From: Streptomyces sp. NBC_00569
GTDB taxonomy: Bacteria > Actinomycetota > Actinomycetes > Streptomycetales > Streptomycetaceae
NCBI RefSeq assembly: GCF_036345255.1
Contig: NZ_CP107783.1
Location: forward strand, 3,831,501 to 3,895,500
Direction: 5' to 3'
Length of the DNA: 64,000 bases
Shown here: piece after piece, positions 1 through 7,957 of the stretch
How the letters are laid out: each line of letters starts with the position of its first letter
How positions within the stretch are numbered: the first letter of the stretch is position 1
Translations under genes and position numbers: made by a program
Notes under the pieces: model-generated
Databases searched by the model: none
Told to the model about the DNA's origin: nothing
Seen by the model: the letters and a program-made list of their open reading frames with translations, nothing else

Positions 1-151
1 TGCACTCGTCCCACTCACCCTCGATCGAGGTGAACATGGCGTCGGTGCGGTTCGGGAGGCCGGACTCGCGCACGACCCGGACGGCGTCGGCCACGTACTC
101 GCCGACGTCCTCGCCGACGCCGAGCGGGGAGACCGAGAAGGCGACGATCAT
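1..151 (-). CDS. MTH1187 family thiamine-binding protein (partial)
   Basis: Only the first 50 codons are inside the window; the gene runs off the left edge. The translation opens [15 protein letters not shown] and continues with [14 protein letters not shown], the ferredoxin-like N-terminal strand and helix of the MTH1187/YkoF-like family, small cytosolic proteins reported to bind thiamine-type ligands. Its ATG overlaps the TGA of the upstream membrane-protein gene by four bases (ATGA), so the two are probably translationally coupled. The family call is from remembered sequence similarity. Ligand binding is known for the family and not shown here. Confidence 0.75.
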   Translation of the reverse strand, partial: MIVAFSVSPLGVGEDVGEYVADAVRVVRESGLPNRTDAMFTSIEGEWDEC

Positions 152-492
152 GCGTTCACGACCTTCTCCTGGCGGGCGCGGGACGCGATGACCGCGGCCT
201 CCGCCTCACGCTTCAGCTTGCGCTCGGCGAAGAAGCCGCCGGTCGGCAGGACGGAGAGGACGAAGTAGAGGGCGCCGGTCTTGAAGCCCCACTTCGCACG
301 GTTCCACGCGTCGAGCCAGAAGAGCACGTAGAGGACGAACAGGACGCCGTGCACCATGCCCATGACCGGGACGGCGTCGAACTCCGTGGTCCGCTTCAGT
401 ACCGAGCAGACAAGGAGCAACAGGAAGGAGACGGCCTCAGGAGCGGAGACCAGGCGGAGTCGGCGGAGTGCGGAGGCGGTCTTGATGTCCAC
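148..492 (-). CDS. DUF3817 family small membrane protein
   Basis: A 114-residue protein if started at the GTG at 492, which has a GAAGG ribosome site 7-8 bases upstream; an ATG at 552 would add 20 residues of arginine-rich, non-conserved sequence and is less likely. It begins [21 protein letters not shown] and has about three hydrophobic segments (residues roughly 20-35, 45-62 and 72-88) followed by a basic, alanine-rich tail. This is the pattern of DUF3817 integral membrane proteins of Actinobacteria, whose function is unknown. It is coupled to the thiamine-binding-type gene downstream by an ATGA overlap. Confidence 0.8.
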   Translation of the reverse strand: MDIKTASALRRLRLVSAPEAVSFLLLLVCSVLKRTTEFDAVPVMGMVHGVLFVLYVLFWLDAWNRAKWGFKTGALYFVLSVLPTGGFFAERKLKREAEAAVIASRARQEKVVNA

Positions 493-654
493 GGGGCACC
501 TTCGGCAGAAGCGGTGAGGGGCGGGCGTTCGATCTTGTGAACGTAAGCACAAGCGCTGCCCATTGTGGCATCGGGGACGACCCGGGGTTCGCTCAGGGTT
601 CGTTCAGGGCCGGGACCCCTGTCCCGGGGGCATCTCGCCCATTACCGTCACATC

Positions 655-1293
655 GTGGCTACGTTCCGGCTTCAAGGCAGCAGAGTGCTCGCCGTCGACA
701 TGACGGGCGACAGCGTCAAGGCGAAGAACGGCTCGATGGTCGCGTACGACGGCCGGATGGCGTTCAAGAAGATGACCGGCGGCGGCGAGGGCATCCGCGG
801 CATGGTGACCCGCCGCCTCACCGGCGAGGAGATGACGGTGATGGAGGTGAAGGGGCAGGGCACGTGCTGGTTCGCGGACCGGGCGAGCGAGATCAGCGTC
901 GTCAACCTGCGGGGCGACAAGCTCTTCGTCGAGTCGAGCAATCTGCTCTGCACGGACGCGGGCCTGCGCACCGGCACGTCCTTCACCGGCGTGCGCGGCG
1001 CCTCCCAGGGCAACGGCCTGTTCACGACGACCGTCGAGGGCCACGGCCAGGCGGCGATCATGAGTGACGGCCCCGCCGTCGCGCTCCGCGTCAGCCGGGA
1101 ACACCCCTTGACCGTCGACCCGGGCGCGTACATCGCGCATCAGGGGAATGTGCGGCAGTCCTTCCAGTCGGGCGTCACGTTCCGCACCTTCATGGGCGAG
1201 GGCGGCGGCGAGGCCTTCCAGATCCGCTTCGAGGGCGACGGCCTGGTCTACGTACAGCCCAGTGAGCGCAACACGATCGCGGGAGACGTGTGA
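655..1293 (+). CDS. AIM24 family protein, first of three
   Basis: A 212-residue protein of the AIM24 (formerly DUF124) family, which folds as a TRAP-like double-stranded beta-helix; bacterial members have no settled function. The core reads MVAYDGRMAFKK, LTGEEMTVMEVKGQGTCWFA, then VDPGAYIAHQGN and GGEAFQIRFEGDGLVYVQ near the end. I start it at the GTG at 655 because the conserved reading begins there (VATFRLQGSRVLAVD). No ribosome site precedes it, but TACCGT lies 6 bases upstream, as expected for a leaderless message. One base separates its stop from the next ATG, so the three AIM24 genes form an operon. Confidence 0.85.
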   Translation: MATFRLQGSRVLAVDMTGDSVKAKNGSMVAYDGRMAFKKMTGGGEGIRGMVTRRLTGEEMTVMEVKGQGTCWFADRASEISVVNLRGDKLFVESSNLLCTDAGLRTGTSFTGVRGASQGNGLFTTTVEGHGQAAIMSDGPAVALRVSREHPLTVDPGAYIAHQGNVRQSFQSGVTFRTFMGEGGGEAFQIRFEGDGLVYVQPSERNTIAGDV

Positions 1294-1294
1294 G

Positions 1295-1945
1295 ATGCCC
1301 TTCCGTGAGATCAACTCGAAGATGGTCGAGGCGACGGTCGTCCCCGGGCAGCGGATCTACAGCCAGCGCGGCGCCATGCTCGCCTACAAAGGGGACGTGA
1401 CCTTCACGCCCAGCATCCAGGGCGGCCAGGGCGGCGTGATGTCCATGATCGGGCGCCGCGTGGCGAACGAGGCGACGCCGCTGATGACCGTGGACGGCAG
1501 CGGCACCGTCCTGTTCGGGCACGGCGGCCATCACGTCCAGGTGATAGCCCTCTCCGGCGACACCCTCTACGTGGAGGCGGACCGACTGCTCGCCTTCGAC
1601 GGGAGCCTTCAGCAGGGCACGATGTTCATGGGCTCGCAGGGCGGCGTCATGGGGATGGTGCGCGGCCAGGTCACCGGGCAGGGCCTGTTCACCACGACCC
1701 TCAAGGGACACGGCTCGGTCGCCGTCATGGCGCACGGCGGTGTCATCGAGCTGCCGATCACGCCGGGCCGCCCCGTCCATGTCGACCCGCAGGCGTACGT
1801 CGCGCACCACGGCGACGTGAGGAACAAGCTGTCGACGGCCCTCGGCTGGCGCGACATGGTGGGGCGCGGCTCCGGCGAGGCGTTCCAGCTGGAGCTCAGC
1901 GGCAGCGGCGCGGTGTACGTCCAGGCCTCGGAGGAGAAGCTGTGA
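1295..1945 (+). CDS. AIM24 family protein, second of three
   Basis: A 216-residue AIM24 paralogue beginning MPFREINSKMVEATVVPGQ, preceded by a GGGAGA ribosome site. It shares with the first copy the GAMLAYKGDVTF, GQGLFTTTLKGHG, VDPQAYVAHHGD and GSGEAFQLELSGSGAVYVQ blocks, so the two probably arose by duplication, although they are clearly diverged. Length and domain content are normal for a single-domain member. It overlaps the next gene by GTGA. No catalytic motif is visible; a role in stress or envelope physiology would be a guess. Confidence 0.85.
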   Translation: MPFREINSKMVEATVVPGQRIYSQRGAMLAYKGDVTFTPSIQGGQGGVMSMIGRRVANEATPLMTVDGSGTVLFGHGGHHVQVIALSGDTLYVEADRLLAFDGSLQQGTMFMGSQGGVMGMVRGQVTGQGLFTTTLKGHGSVAVMAHGGVIELPITPGRPVHVDPQAYVAHHGDVRNKLSTALGWRDMVGRGSGEAFQLELSGSGAVYVQASEEKL

Positions 1946-2715
1946 GCACCCCGGTGATCTTCGACCCGGCCACCCTGCCGGCCGACGACAATGTGAACGC
2001 GTACACGTTCTGCGTGGAGCTCAAGGGCAGCAGTTGGTTCCTGCAGAAGGGCAAGATGATCGCCTACTACGGGCGCATCGACTTCAACGGGATCGGGCAC
2101 GGCCGCCTCGACCGCCTCGTACGGACGTCCTTCCACTCCCCGCTGCACGTGAGCGACTGGGTCGTGGCGGAGGGCTCGGGCAAGATGCTGCTCGCCGACC
2201 GGGCCTTCGACGTGAACTCGTACGACCTGGAGAACGGGAATCTGACCATCCGCTCGGGCAACCTGCTCGCTTTTCAGCCAACTCTCGCGCTGAAGCAGTC
2301 GATCGTTCCCGGCTTTCTGACACTCATTGGCACGGGCAAATTCGTGGCGGCCTCGAACGGCCCGGTGGTCTTCATGGAGCCGCCGATCCGCGTAGATCCA
2401 CAGGCGCTGGTCGGCTGGGCTGACTGCCCGTCACCTTGTCACCACTACGACCACTCCTATCTGACGGGCGTGATCGGCGGTCTACGTGCGATGACGGGCG
2501 TCGGAGGCGTCTCCGGGGAGGAGCACCAGTTCGAGTTCGTGGGCGCCGGGACGGTATTGCTGCAGTCCACGGAGACGTTGATGGCCGAACAGGCGACGGG
2601 CGCCGTGCCCCAGCAGGCGGGGGTGCCGGGCGGCCGGGGGATGCCCGGACAGCAGCCGGGGGTACCGCGCCTTCCCGGACAGCTCGGCGACCTCCAGCGT
2701 CGCTTCGGACTGTGA
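1942..2715 (+). CDS. AIM24 family protein, third of three, with glycine/proline-rich tail
   Basis: A 257-residue AIM24 member whose GTG start overlaps the previous stop (GTGA) behind a GAGGAG ribosome site. It is more diverged than the first two but keeps the family pattern (MIAYYGRIDFNG, VVAEGSGKMLLADRAFDV, FEFVGAGTVLLQSTE). Unlike its neighbours it ends in about 45 residues rich in glycine, proline and glutamine (VPQQAGVPGGRGMPGQQPGV), likely disordered. The three genes probably make related subunits that assemble together, which is inference from linkage and homology only. Confidence 0.83.
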   Translation: MSTPVIFDPATLPADDNVNAYTFCVELKGSSWFLQKGKMIAYYGRIDFNGIGHGRLDRLVRTSFHSPLHVSDWVVAEGSGKMLLADRAFDVNSYDLENGNLTIRSGNLLAFQPTLALKQSIVPGFLTLIGTGKFVAASNGPVVFMEPPIRVDPQALVGWADCPSPCHHYDHSYLTGVIGGLRAMTGVGGVSGEEHQFEFVGAGTVLLQSTETLMAEQATGAVPQQAGVPGGRGMPGQQPGVPRLPGQLGDLQRRFGL

Positions 2716-2818
2716 GCGGTAATCTGCGGAGTGTGACGTCGAACGCGTGACCCCTTTGTGTCACCAGGGGTGGGAGGCGTCACACCCCCCACTTTCGTTC
2801 GCATTTCAACTTCTTAGG

Positions 2819-2824
2819 TAGAAT
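2819..2824 (+). promoter_or_regulatory. TAGAAT -10 element for a leaderless MarR gene
   Basis: TAGAAT ends six bases before the ATG at 2831, so a transcript started at the normal distance would begin on the start codon. No Shine-Dalgarno sequence is present. The surrounding AT-rich patch (2802-2830) stands out from its GC-rich flanks and is a natural place for autoregulation, but I see no clean palindrome. Confidence 0.55.
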
Positions 2825-2830
2825 CAATAT

Positions 2831-3307
2831 ATGGAGACCGAGACGGCCACACGCTGGCTGAGCGACGAGGAACAGTGCGCCTGGCGCACGCACGTAGAGG
2901 TCAACAGGATGCTGACGTATCAGCTCGAGAAGGACCTCCAGCCGTTCGGCCTGACGATGAACGACTACGACATCCTCGTGCATCTCTCCGAGACGGACGA
3001 CCACCGGATGCGCATGAGCGATCTCGCGACCGCCACTTTGCAGTCCAAGAGCCGGCTCTCCCATCAGATCACCCGCATGGAAAACGCCGGACTCGTCCGC
3101 CGTGAGAACTGCGAGTCCGACCGCCGCGGCCTCTACACCGTCCTGACCGAGGAGGGCATGGAGACCATGAAGAAGGTCGCCCCGCACCACGTGGCGTCCG
3201 TACGGCGGCACTTCGTCGACCTGATCTCACCGGAGGAGCTCGACGCCCTCCACAAGGCCCTGACCCCGATCGCCGAACACCTGCGTTCGCAGCGCGGCAA
3301 ACCGTGA
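2831..3307 (+). CDS. MarR family transcriptional regulator
   Basis: A 158-residue winged-helix regulator. The DNA-binding core spans about residues 55-105: MSDLATATLQSKSRLSHQ forms the helix-turn-helix and VRRENCESDRRGLYTVLTEEG the wing with the conserved D-x-R of MarR proteins. The flanking helices form the usual dimer interface. The gene is convergent with the histidine kinase gene at 4822-3350, 42 bases away. Ligand and targets cannot be read from the sequence; autorepression at its own AT-rich promoter is the usual arrangement. Start at ATG 2831 without a ribosome site, probably leaderless. Confidence 0.88.
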   Translation: METETATRWLSDEEQCAWRTHVEVNRMLTYQLEKDLQPFGLTMNDYDILVHLSETDDHRMRMSDLATATLQSKSRLSHQITRMENAGLVRRENCESDRRGLYTVLTEEGMETMKKVAPHHVASVRRHFVDLISPEELDALHKALTPIAEHLRSQRGKP

Positions 3308-3349
3308 CCATTGCGAACGGGGAACGCCGGCCCTCCCCGTCCGCCGGCC

Positions 3350-4822
3350 TCAGGCCGCCGGCGCCACCGGCAGCCTGAGTTCGAAGAGCGCTCCGCCCGC
3401 GGGCGACGAGCGGACCGTCAGGGCGCCGCCGTGCCGCACGGCGACGTCCCTGGCGATGGCGAGTCCCAGACCCGCCCCGCCGTCGTCCCGGGCCCGCGCG
3501 TCGTCCAGGCGCACGAACCTCTCGAAGATCCGCTCCCGCTCCGCCTCCGGCACGCCCCCGCCGTCGTCACCGACCTCGACGACCGCCCACGGCCCCTCGG
3601 CCCGCACGGCGATGTCCACGCGGGACCGGGCGTGACGCTGCGCGTTGTCCAGCAGATTCCCGACCACCCGCGCCAACTGACTGCGCGATCCCGCCACTTC
3701 GACGGGTTGGAGGTGTGTCCGGACCGCGAAGCGGCCCGCCGGACGCTGCGACAGCTCCTCGCCGGACAGCGTGGCCAGATCGACCCGCGCCTCCCCCGGC
3801 CGCTCGCCCGCGTCGAGCCGGGCGAGCAGCAAAAGCCCCGCGGCGAGTTCCTGGAGCCGCACCGTGTCGGCCACCGCCCCCTCCACGTCGAGCAGTTCGG
3901 GGTGGGTGGCGCCCACTTCGAGCTGGGTGCGCAGCGACGCGATGGGGCTGCGCAGCTCGTGCGAGGCGTCGGCCACGAACCGGCGCTGGCGCTCCACGGA
4001 CGTCTCCAGCGCGGCGAGCGTCTCGTTCGTGGTCCGCGCGAGGCGCGCCACCTCGTCGTGCGTGGCGGGCTCCGGCACCCGGCGCGCCAGGTCCTGCGAC
4101 GCAGTGATCGCGGACATCTCGCTCCGGATGCCCTCGACGGGGCGCAGCGCCCTGCGGGTCACCAGCCAGGTGACCGCGCCGACGACGCCGAGCAGCACCG
4201 GGAAGCCGGTCAGCATGACGGTCAGCGCGGTGCCGACGGCGCTCTGCTCGGCGGACAGCGAGGCGCCCGCGTACACGGTGAGGTCGCCCTGCCGGGTGTT
4301 CTTCACTTCCAGCGCGGCGAACCGGTGGTCCCGCGTCTCCCCGTCGACGGTGGCCGAGCCCTTGCCGCCCTCGGCGTCGTCGGCGATCTCCCCGTACGCG
4401 TACGAGTCGTCGTCACCGCCCTTGCCCTTGCCGCCATGACGGTCGGATCCGCCGTCGTCTCCTCCGTCGTCATCGCCGTCGTCGTCGACCGGCGGGGTCA
4501 CCGGCCTGACGGCGGACGAGCCGGTCCCGCTGATCCGCTCCAGGTCCTCACTGGCGGCCAGGAGCCGGCCGTCACCGTCCACGACCTGCACTGGGGTCTC
4601 ATCCCCGTCCGGGAGTTCGAGGGCGGCGGGCGCGGTGCCCGTCGCGATCGACACGGCGACCTTGCGGGCGGAGGACTCCGCCTCGCTCGACGCCTGATCG
4701 GTGAGGTTGGAGCGCAGCGCGAGCAGCACGGACGCGCCGGCGGCGAGGAGCGCCACGGCGACGACGAGGGTCGCGCCGAGCGTGGCTCTGGCCCGTACCG
4801 AACCGAACAGCCGCCGCCTCAT
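3350..4822 (-). CDS. HAMP-domain sensor histidine kinase
   Basis: A 490-residue membrane kinase: transmembrane helix about 12-36, an extracytoplasmic loop to about 197, second helix about 198-222, HAMP linker, HisKA domain with phosphoacceptor His288 in DASHELRSP, and an HATPase domain with the N box (GNLLDNAQRHA) and glycine boxes (GDDGGGVPE, GGAGLGLAIA). The loop has an unusual acidic run at about 113-139 (DDDGDDDGGDD, then HGGKGKGGDDD), suggesting a cationic or metal signal. The ATG overlaps the response regulator stop by four bases. It resembles CutS-type kinases; the signal is not known. Confidence 0.92.
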   Translation of the reverse strand: MRRRLFGSVRARATLGATLVVAVALLAAGASVLLALRSNLTDQASSEAESSARKVAVSIATGTAPAALELPDGDETPVQVVDGDGRLLAASEDLERISGTGSSAVRPVTPPVDDDGDDDGGDDGGSDRHGGKGKGGDDDSYAYGEIADDAEGGKGSATVDGETRDHRFAALEVKNTRQGDLTVYAGASLSAEQSAVGTALTVMLTGFPVLLGVVGAVTWLVTRRALRPVEGIRSEMSAITASQDLARRVPEPATHDEVARLARTTNETLAALETSVERQRRFVADASHELRSPIASLRTQLEVGATHPELLDVEGAVADTVRLQELAAGLLLLARLDAGERPGEARVDLATLSGEELSQRPAGRFAVRTHLQPVEVAGSRSQLARVVGNLLDNAQRHARSRVDIAVRAEGPWAVVEVGDDGGGVPEAERERIFERFVRLDDARARDDGGAGLGLAIARDVAVRHGGALTVRSSPAGGALFELRLPVAPAA

Positions 4823-5484
4823 CGCGGCGCCTCCAGGCGGTAGCCCGCGCCGCGCACGGTCCTGATCAGCTCCGCGCCCAGCTTCTTGCGCAGGGTACTG
4901 ACGTACACCTCGACGATGTTCGGGTCGCCGTCGTACGCGAAGTCCCAGACGTGCTCCAGGATCTCCGCCTTGGAGACGACCTCGCCGGCCCGCACCACCA
5001 GCTGCTCGAGGACCGCGAACTCCTTTGCGGTGAGCGGCACTTCGGTCTCGCCGTGCAGGACGCGGCGCGCGCCGGTGTCGACCCGCAGGGGGCCGAGCGT
5101 ACGGACGGACGAGCCGCCGCCGGAGCCGCGCCGCCGCAGGAGCGCCTTCACGCGCGCGACGAGGACGACGTACGAGAACGGCTTGGTGAGGTAGTCGTCG
5201 GCGCCCGTGTCGAGCCCCTCCGCCTCGTCGTACTCGCCGTCCTTGGCGGTGAGCATGAGGATCGGCACGTCGTGGCCGGCGGCGCGCAGGGCGGCGCAGA
5301 CGCGGTAGCCGTTCATGCCCGGCAGCATGATGTCGAGGACGACCAGGTCGTACGCGCCCTCGCCCGCCCGGTGGAGCCCTTCGAGGCCGTCGTGGACGAC
5401 GTCCACGGCGAACCCCTCCGCCGTCAGGCCCCGGGCGAGGGACAGGGCGAGACGCTTTTCGTCTTCCACGATGAGCAGGCGCAT
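4819..5484 (-). CDS. OmpR/PhoB-family response regulator
   Basis: A 221-residue regulator with a receiver domain (acidic pocket E7-D8, phosphoacceptor Asp51 in LVVLDIMLPG, Lys101 in DDYLTKPF) and a C-terminal winged-helix domain (about 128-218) containing LTAKEFAVLEQL and NIVEVYVSTLRKKLG. It is the first gene of a two-gene operon with the kinase. The promoter region is shared with the divergent PepSY gene and contains CTTCAG direct repeats spaced by about one helical turn, a likely operator for this protein. Close in type to CutR. Confidence 0.93.
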   Translation of the reverse strand: MRLLIVEDEKRLALSLARGLTAEGFAVDVVHDGLEGLHRAGEGAYDLVVLDIMLPGMNGYRVCAALRAAGHDVPILMLTAKDGEYDEAEGLDTGADDYLTKPFSYVVLVARVKALLRRRGSGGGSSVRTLGPLRVDTGARRVLHGETEVPLTAKEFAVLEQLVVRAGEVVSKAEILEHVWDFAYDGDPNIVEVYVSTLRKKLGAELIRTVRGAGYRLEAPR

Positions 5485-5508
5485 GGGGGCCAGGGTCGCA
5501 AACGGAAC

Positions 5509-5545
5509 CTGAAGAAGTCTTCAGGGTCCTTCAGCGGGGCTTCAG
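5509..5545. promoter_or_regulatory. CTTCAG direct-repeat operator between response regulator and PepSY gene
   Basis: CTTCAG occurs at 5519-5524, 5529-5534 and 5540-5545, giving start-to-start distances of 10 and 11 bases, and its inverse CTGAAG sits at 5509-5514. Direct half-sites one helical turn apart are typical binding sites for OmpR-family regulators. The cluster lies in the 140-bp gap between the divergent two-component operon and the PepSY gene, so the adjacent regulator controlling both directions is the simplest reading. That reading is inference. Confidence 0.6.
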
Positions 5546-5624
5546 CATCGGTCGGCCACTGTGGTCCTCGTCGAAGCACACCGGATGTCCGGTGGGCCGG
5601 GAATCGTCTCGGGGAGGATCCCTC

Positions 5625-6488
5625 ATGAAGCGCAACATCGTGATCGCCACCATCGCCGCCGTGGCCCTGATCGGCGGCGGCACCGCGACCGCCGTCGCGG
5701 TCGCGGGCGGCGACGACGACACCACGTCGGCGGGCACGTCGACCGCGTCGCGGGGCACGGGGCACGACGACGACCGCGCGGAGCACGTCACCGAGCTGAG
5801 GACCGCGAAGGTGACGGCCTCCGATGCCATCGCCTCCGCCCTCAAGTCGGTGCCCGGCACGGCGGTCTCCGCCGAGCTCGACGACGAGAACGACCATGTG
5901 GTCTGGGAGGTCGAGGTGCTGAACGGCACGACGTGGCACGACGTCCTCGTCGACCCCGCCACGGGCGAGGTCACCGGCTCGCACACCTCGCGCCACGACG
6001 ACACGGCCCGCGTCACCGCCGTCCTGAAGGGCGCGCGGACGACGGCACAGGACGCGGCACGGGCCGCCGCCGCGAAGGGGACGGTCACCGAGATCGACCT
6101 CGACGACGACGGCACGGCCCACGCCTGGGAGGCCGAGACCACGGCGGCGAACGGCACCGACGCCGACTGGCGCGTCGACCTCCGGACCGGCGCGGTGACT
6201 CCCAACCGCTCGTCCCACGACGCCGGAGACGACCACCGCCGCGACGACACCACCACACGCACCACGCACGACGCGGGCGACGACCACGGCCGCGACGACA
6301 CCGCCACGGGCACCACGCACGACGCCGGAGACGACCACGGCCGCGACGACACCACCACACGCGCCACGCACGACGCCGGAGACGACCACGGCCGCGACGA
6401 CACCACCACCCACGACGCCGGCGACGACCACGGTGGCCGCGGTCACGACGGCGACGACGACCACGGCCACCACGGCGACGACGACTGA
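5625..6488 (+). CDS. Secreted or anchored PepSY-domain protein with acidic, histidine-rich repeats
   Basis: A 287-residue protein started at ATG 5625 behind a GGGAGG ribosome site. It opens with a signal peptide or anchor (MKRNIVIATIAAVALIGGG), followed by two PepSY modules (about 60-120 and 125-190) recognisable by DENDHVVWEVEVLNG, VDPATGEV and AWRVDLRTGAVT-like strands. The last 90 or so residues are repeats of HDAGDDHGRDDTTTRTT, ending in a run of H, D and G. PepSY proteins act outside the membrane, often beside sensor kinases or proteases. With the kinase's acidic loop this suggests a module sensing or binding cations; no catalytic residues are visible. Confidence 0.85.
   Translation: MKRNIVIATIAAVALIGGGTATAVAVAGGDDDTTSAGTSTASRGTGHDDDRAEHVTELRTAKVTASDAIASALKSVPGTAVSAELDDENDHVVWEVEVLNGTTWHDVLVDPATGEVTGSHTSRHDDTARVTAVLKGARTTAQDAARAAAAKGTVTEIDLDDDGTAHAWEAETTAANGTDADWRVDLRTGAVTPNRSSHDAGDDHRRDDTTTRTTHDAGDDHGRDDTATGTTHDAGDDHGRDDTTTRATHDAGDDHGRDDTTTHDAGDDHGGRGHDGDDDHGHHGDDD
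6216..6485 (+). repeat. 51-bp in-frame tandem repeat in the PepSY gene
   Basis: Units start at 6216, 6267, 6318, 6369 and 6411. The first three are 51 bp, the fourth is 42 bp and the last is degenerate to the end of the gene. All keep the frame and encode HDAGDDH followed by RDD and Thr/Arg. The DNA units are nearly identical, so copy number may vary between strains. Confidence 0.9.
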
Positions 6489-6490
6489 CG

Positions 6491-6520
6491 TCCGCGCCGA
6501 CGAGCCCGGTTCGGCGCGGA
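6491..6520. terminator. Hairpin between convergent PepSY and MFS genes
   Basis: A perfect 10-bp stem (TCCGCGCCGA at 6491-6500, TCGGCGCGGA at 6511-6520) with a 10-base loop fills the 37-bp gap between the two convergent genes. It could stop transcription from both sides. No U-tract follows, which is usual in Streptomyces. Confidence 0.6.
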
Positions 6521-6525
6521 TCGGC

Positions 6526-7776
6526 TCATCGCGCCGTCGCGCCCGTCTCCTGAGCCGCGTCCGGGACACCGTCCCCGGGCGCGGCTTCCGCCGTCGTACG
6601 GGCGCCGCGCACACCCCGTACCCCCCACACCGCCGCCGCGACCGGCGCCGCCGCGGCCACGGCGAAGCAGGCCGCGAGCGGGAGGCGGGCCACCAGGAGG
6701 CCCGCTCCCGCCGTGCCGGCCGAGATCCCGGCGTTCACCGCCGTGTTGACCCAGGCCCCGGCCTGGGTGCGGAACGCCGGCCCGGCCGTCTCGTCCGCCA
6801 CGAGATACGCGGTCGTCAGGGCGGGCGCGACGAAGAGGCCCGCCGTCACGGCCGCCGCACCGAGCGTCACCAGGCCCGGTGCGAGCGCCGCCGCCCCCAG
6901 CGCGGCGGCGAGCCCCGCGGCGAGGAACGGCAGCCGGACGCGGGCGGGGGTGGTCCAGGCGATGGCGCCGTTCGCGAGGCCGCCGACCGCGCTGCCCGCC
7001 GAGAGGGCGGCCATCACCCAGGCCACGGCGTCGGCATGCTGACGGGCGTCGGCGAAGGCGAGGACGAGCAGGTCGAGGGCGCCGAGGGCCAGCCCGACCC
7101 CCACGGCGACGACCACCGGCTGCGCGAGGCCGCGCACCGGCGAGATCCCGCCCGAGGACCCGCGCCGCCCCGCGTCCCGGCCCGCGAGGCCCCGCACGGC
7201 CGGGGACGCCACGAACGCGGCGGTTCCCACGGCCACCAGGACCGCGCTGACCGCGACGCCGAACGCCGCGGGGGCGAACTGCACGATCACGCCCACGACG
7301 AGCGGGCCGGACACGAGCAGCAGCTCCTCGGCCACCCCGTCGAGGCTGTACGCGCGCTGGAGCAACCCCTGGCGCGTGCCGACGAGTTCGCTCCACACGG
7401 CCCGCATGGTCGGGCCGAGGGGCGGGGTGCACGCGCCGGCGGCGAGGGCGGCGACACCGAGCAGGAGCCCGGAGGCCCCCGGCCGCCAGGTCAGCGCCGC
7501 GAGCACACCGAGCAGGACGGCGTACGCCCCCGTCATCGGCGGGAGCGCGCGGCGCGGCCCGTACCGGTCGATGAGGAGCGCTCTCACAGGGGAGAGGAAG
7601 ACGCTCGCGGCGCCGAAGAGCGCCATGGCCGTGCCCGCGACGGCGTACGAGCCGGTGGCGGACTTCACCGCGAGCATCAGGGACAGGGACACGGTCCCGT
7701 AGGAGAGCCGCCCGAGCAGGGCGGCGCCGAAGGTCCTGCGGGCATGGGGAACGCGCAGGAGCGCTGCGTAGGACAT
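6526..7776 (-). CDS. Major facilitator superfamily transporter
   Basis: A 416-residue, alanine-rich integral membrane protein with about twelve hydrophobic segments and the MFS loop motif after helix two in the form SPVRALLIDRYGPRRAL (D-R-x-G-x-R-R). The N-terminus MSYAALLRVPHARRTFGAALLGRL is typical of DHA1-like exporters. The C-terminal 30 residues are polar and cytosolic. The gene is monocistronic, convergent with the PepSY gene, and about 180 bp from meaB. Substrate cannot be inferred; drug or metabolite efflux is the family default. Confidence 0.87.
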   Translation of the reverse strand: MSYAALLRVPHARRTFGAALLGRLSYGTVSLSLMLAVKSATGSYAVAGTAMALFGAASVFLSPVRALLIDRYGPRRALPPMTGAYAVLLGVLAALTWRPGASGLLLGVAALAAGACTPPLGPTMRAVWSELVGTRQGLLQRAYSLDGVAEELLLVSGPLVVGVIVQFAPAAFGVAVSAVLVAVGTAAFVASPAVRGLAGRDAGRRGSSGGISPVRGLAQPVVVAVGVGLALGALDLLVLAFADARQHADAVAWVMAALSAGSAVGGLANGAIAWTTPARVRLPFLAAGLAAALGAAALAPGLVTLGAAAVTAGLFVAPALTTAYLVADETAGPAFRTQAGAWVNTAVNAGISAGTAGAGLLVARLPLAACFAVAAAAPVAAAVWGVRGVRGARTTAEAAPGDGVPDAAQETGATAR

Positions 7777-7957
7777 GAGTGGGAGTTCCTCAGAACGAAG
7801 GGCACACGGACGCCGAGGACCGCGACGTCACCGTTCGACGGTGGTCGCGGTCGGGGTCGTGCCCTACGCACAGAGAAGGAACATACGTCCAACGTACCAG
7901 CGGGGGACGGGCGTTGGCGATGGGCGAGACCGCGGCACGGTCCCGCCCCCCGTCCGC

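Noticed and set aside
5561..6553. Arg/His-rich open frame overlapping the PepSY gene
   Set aside because: Frame-shifted reading of the repeat tail; no plausible protein and no ribosome site.
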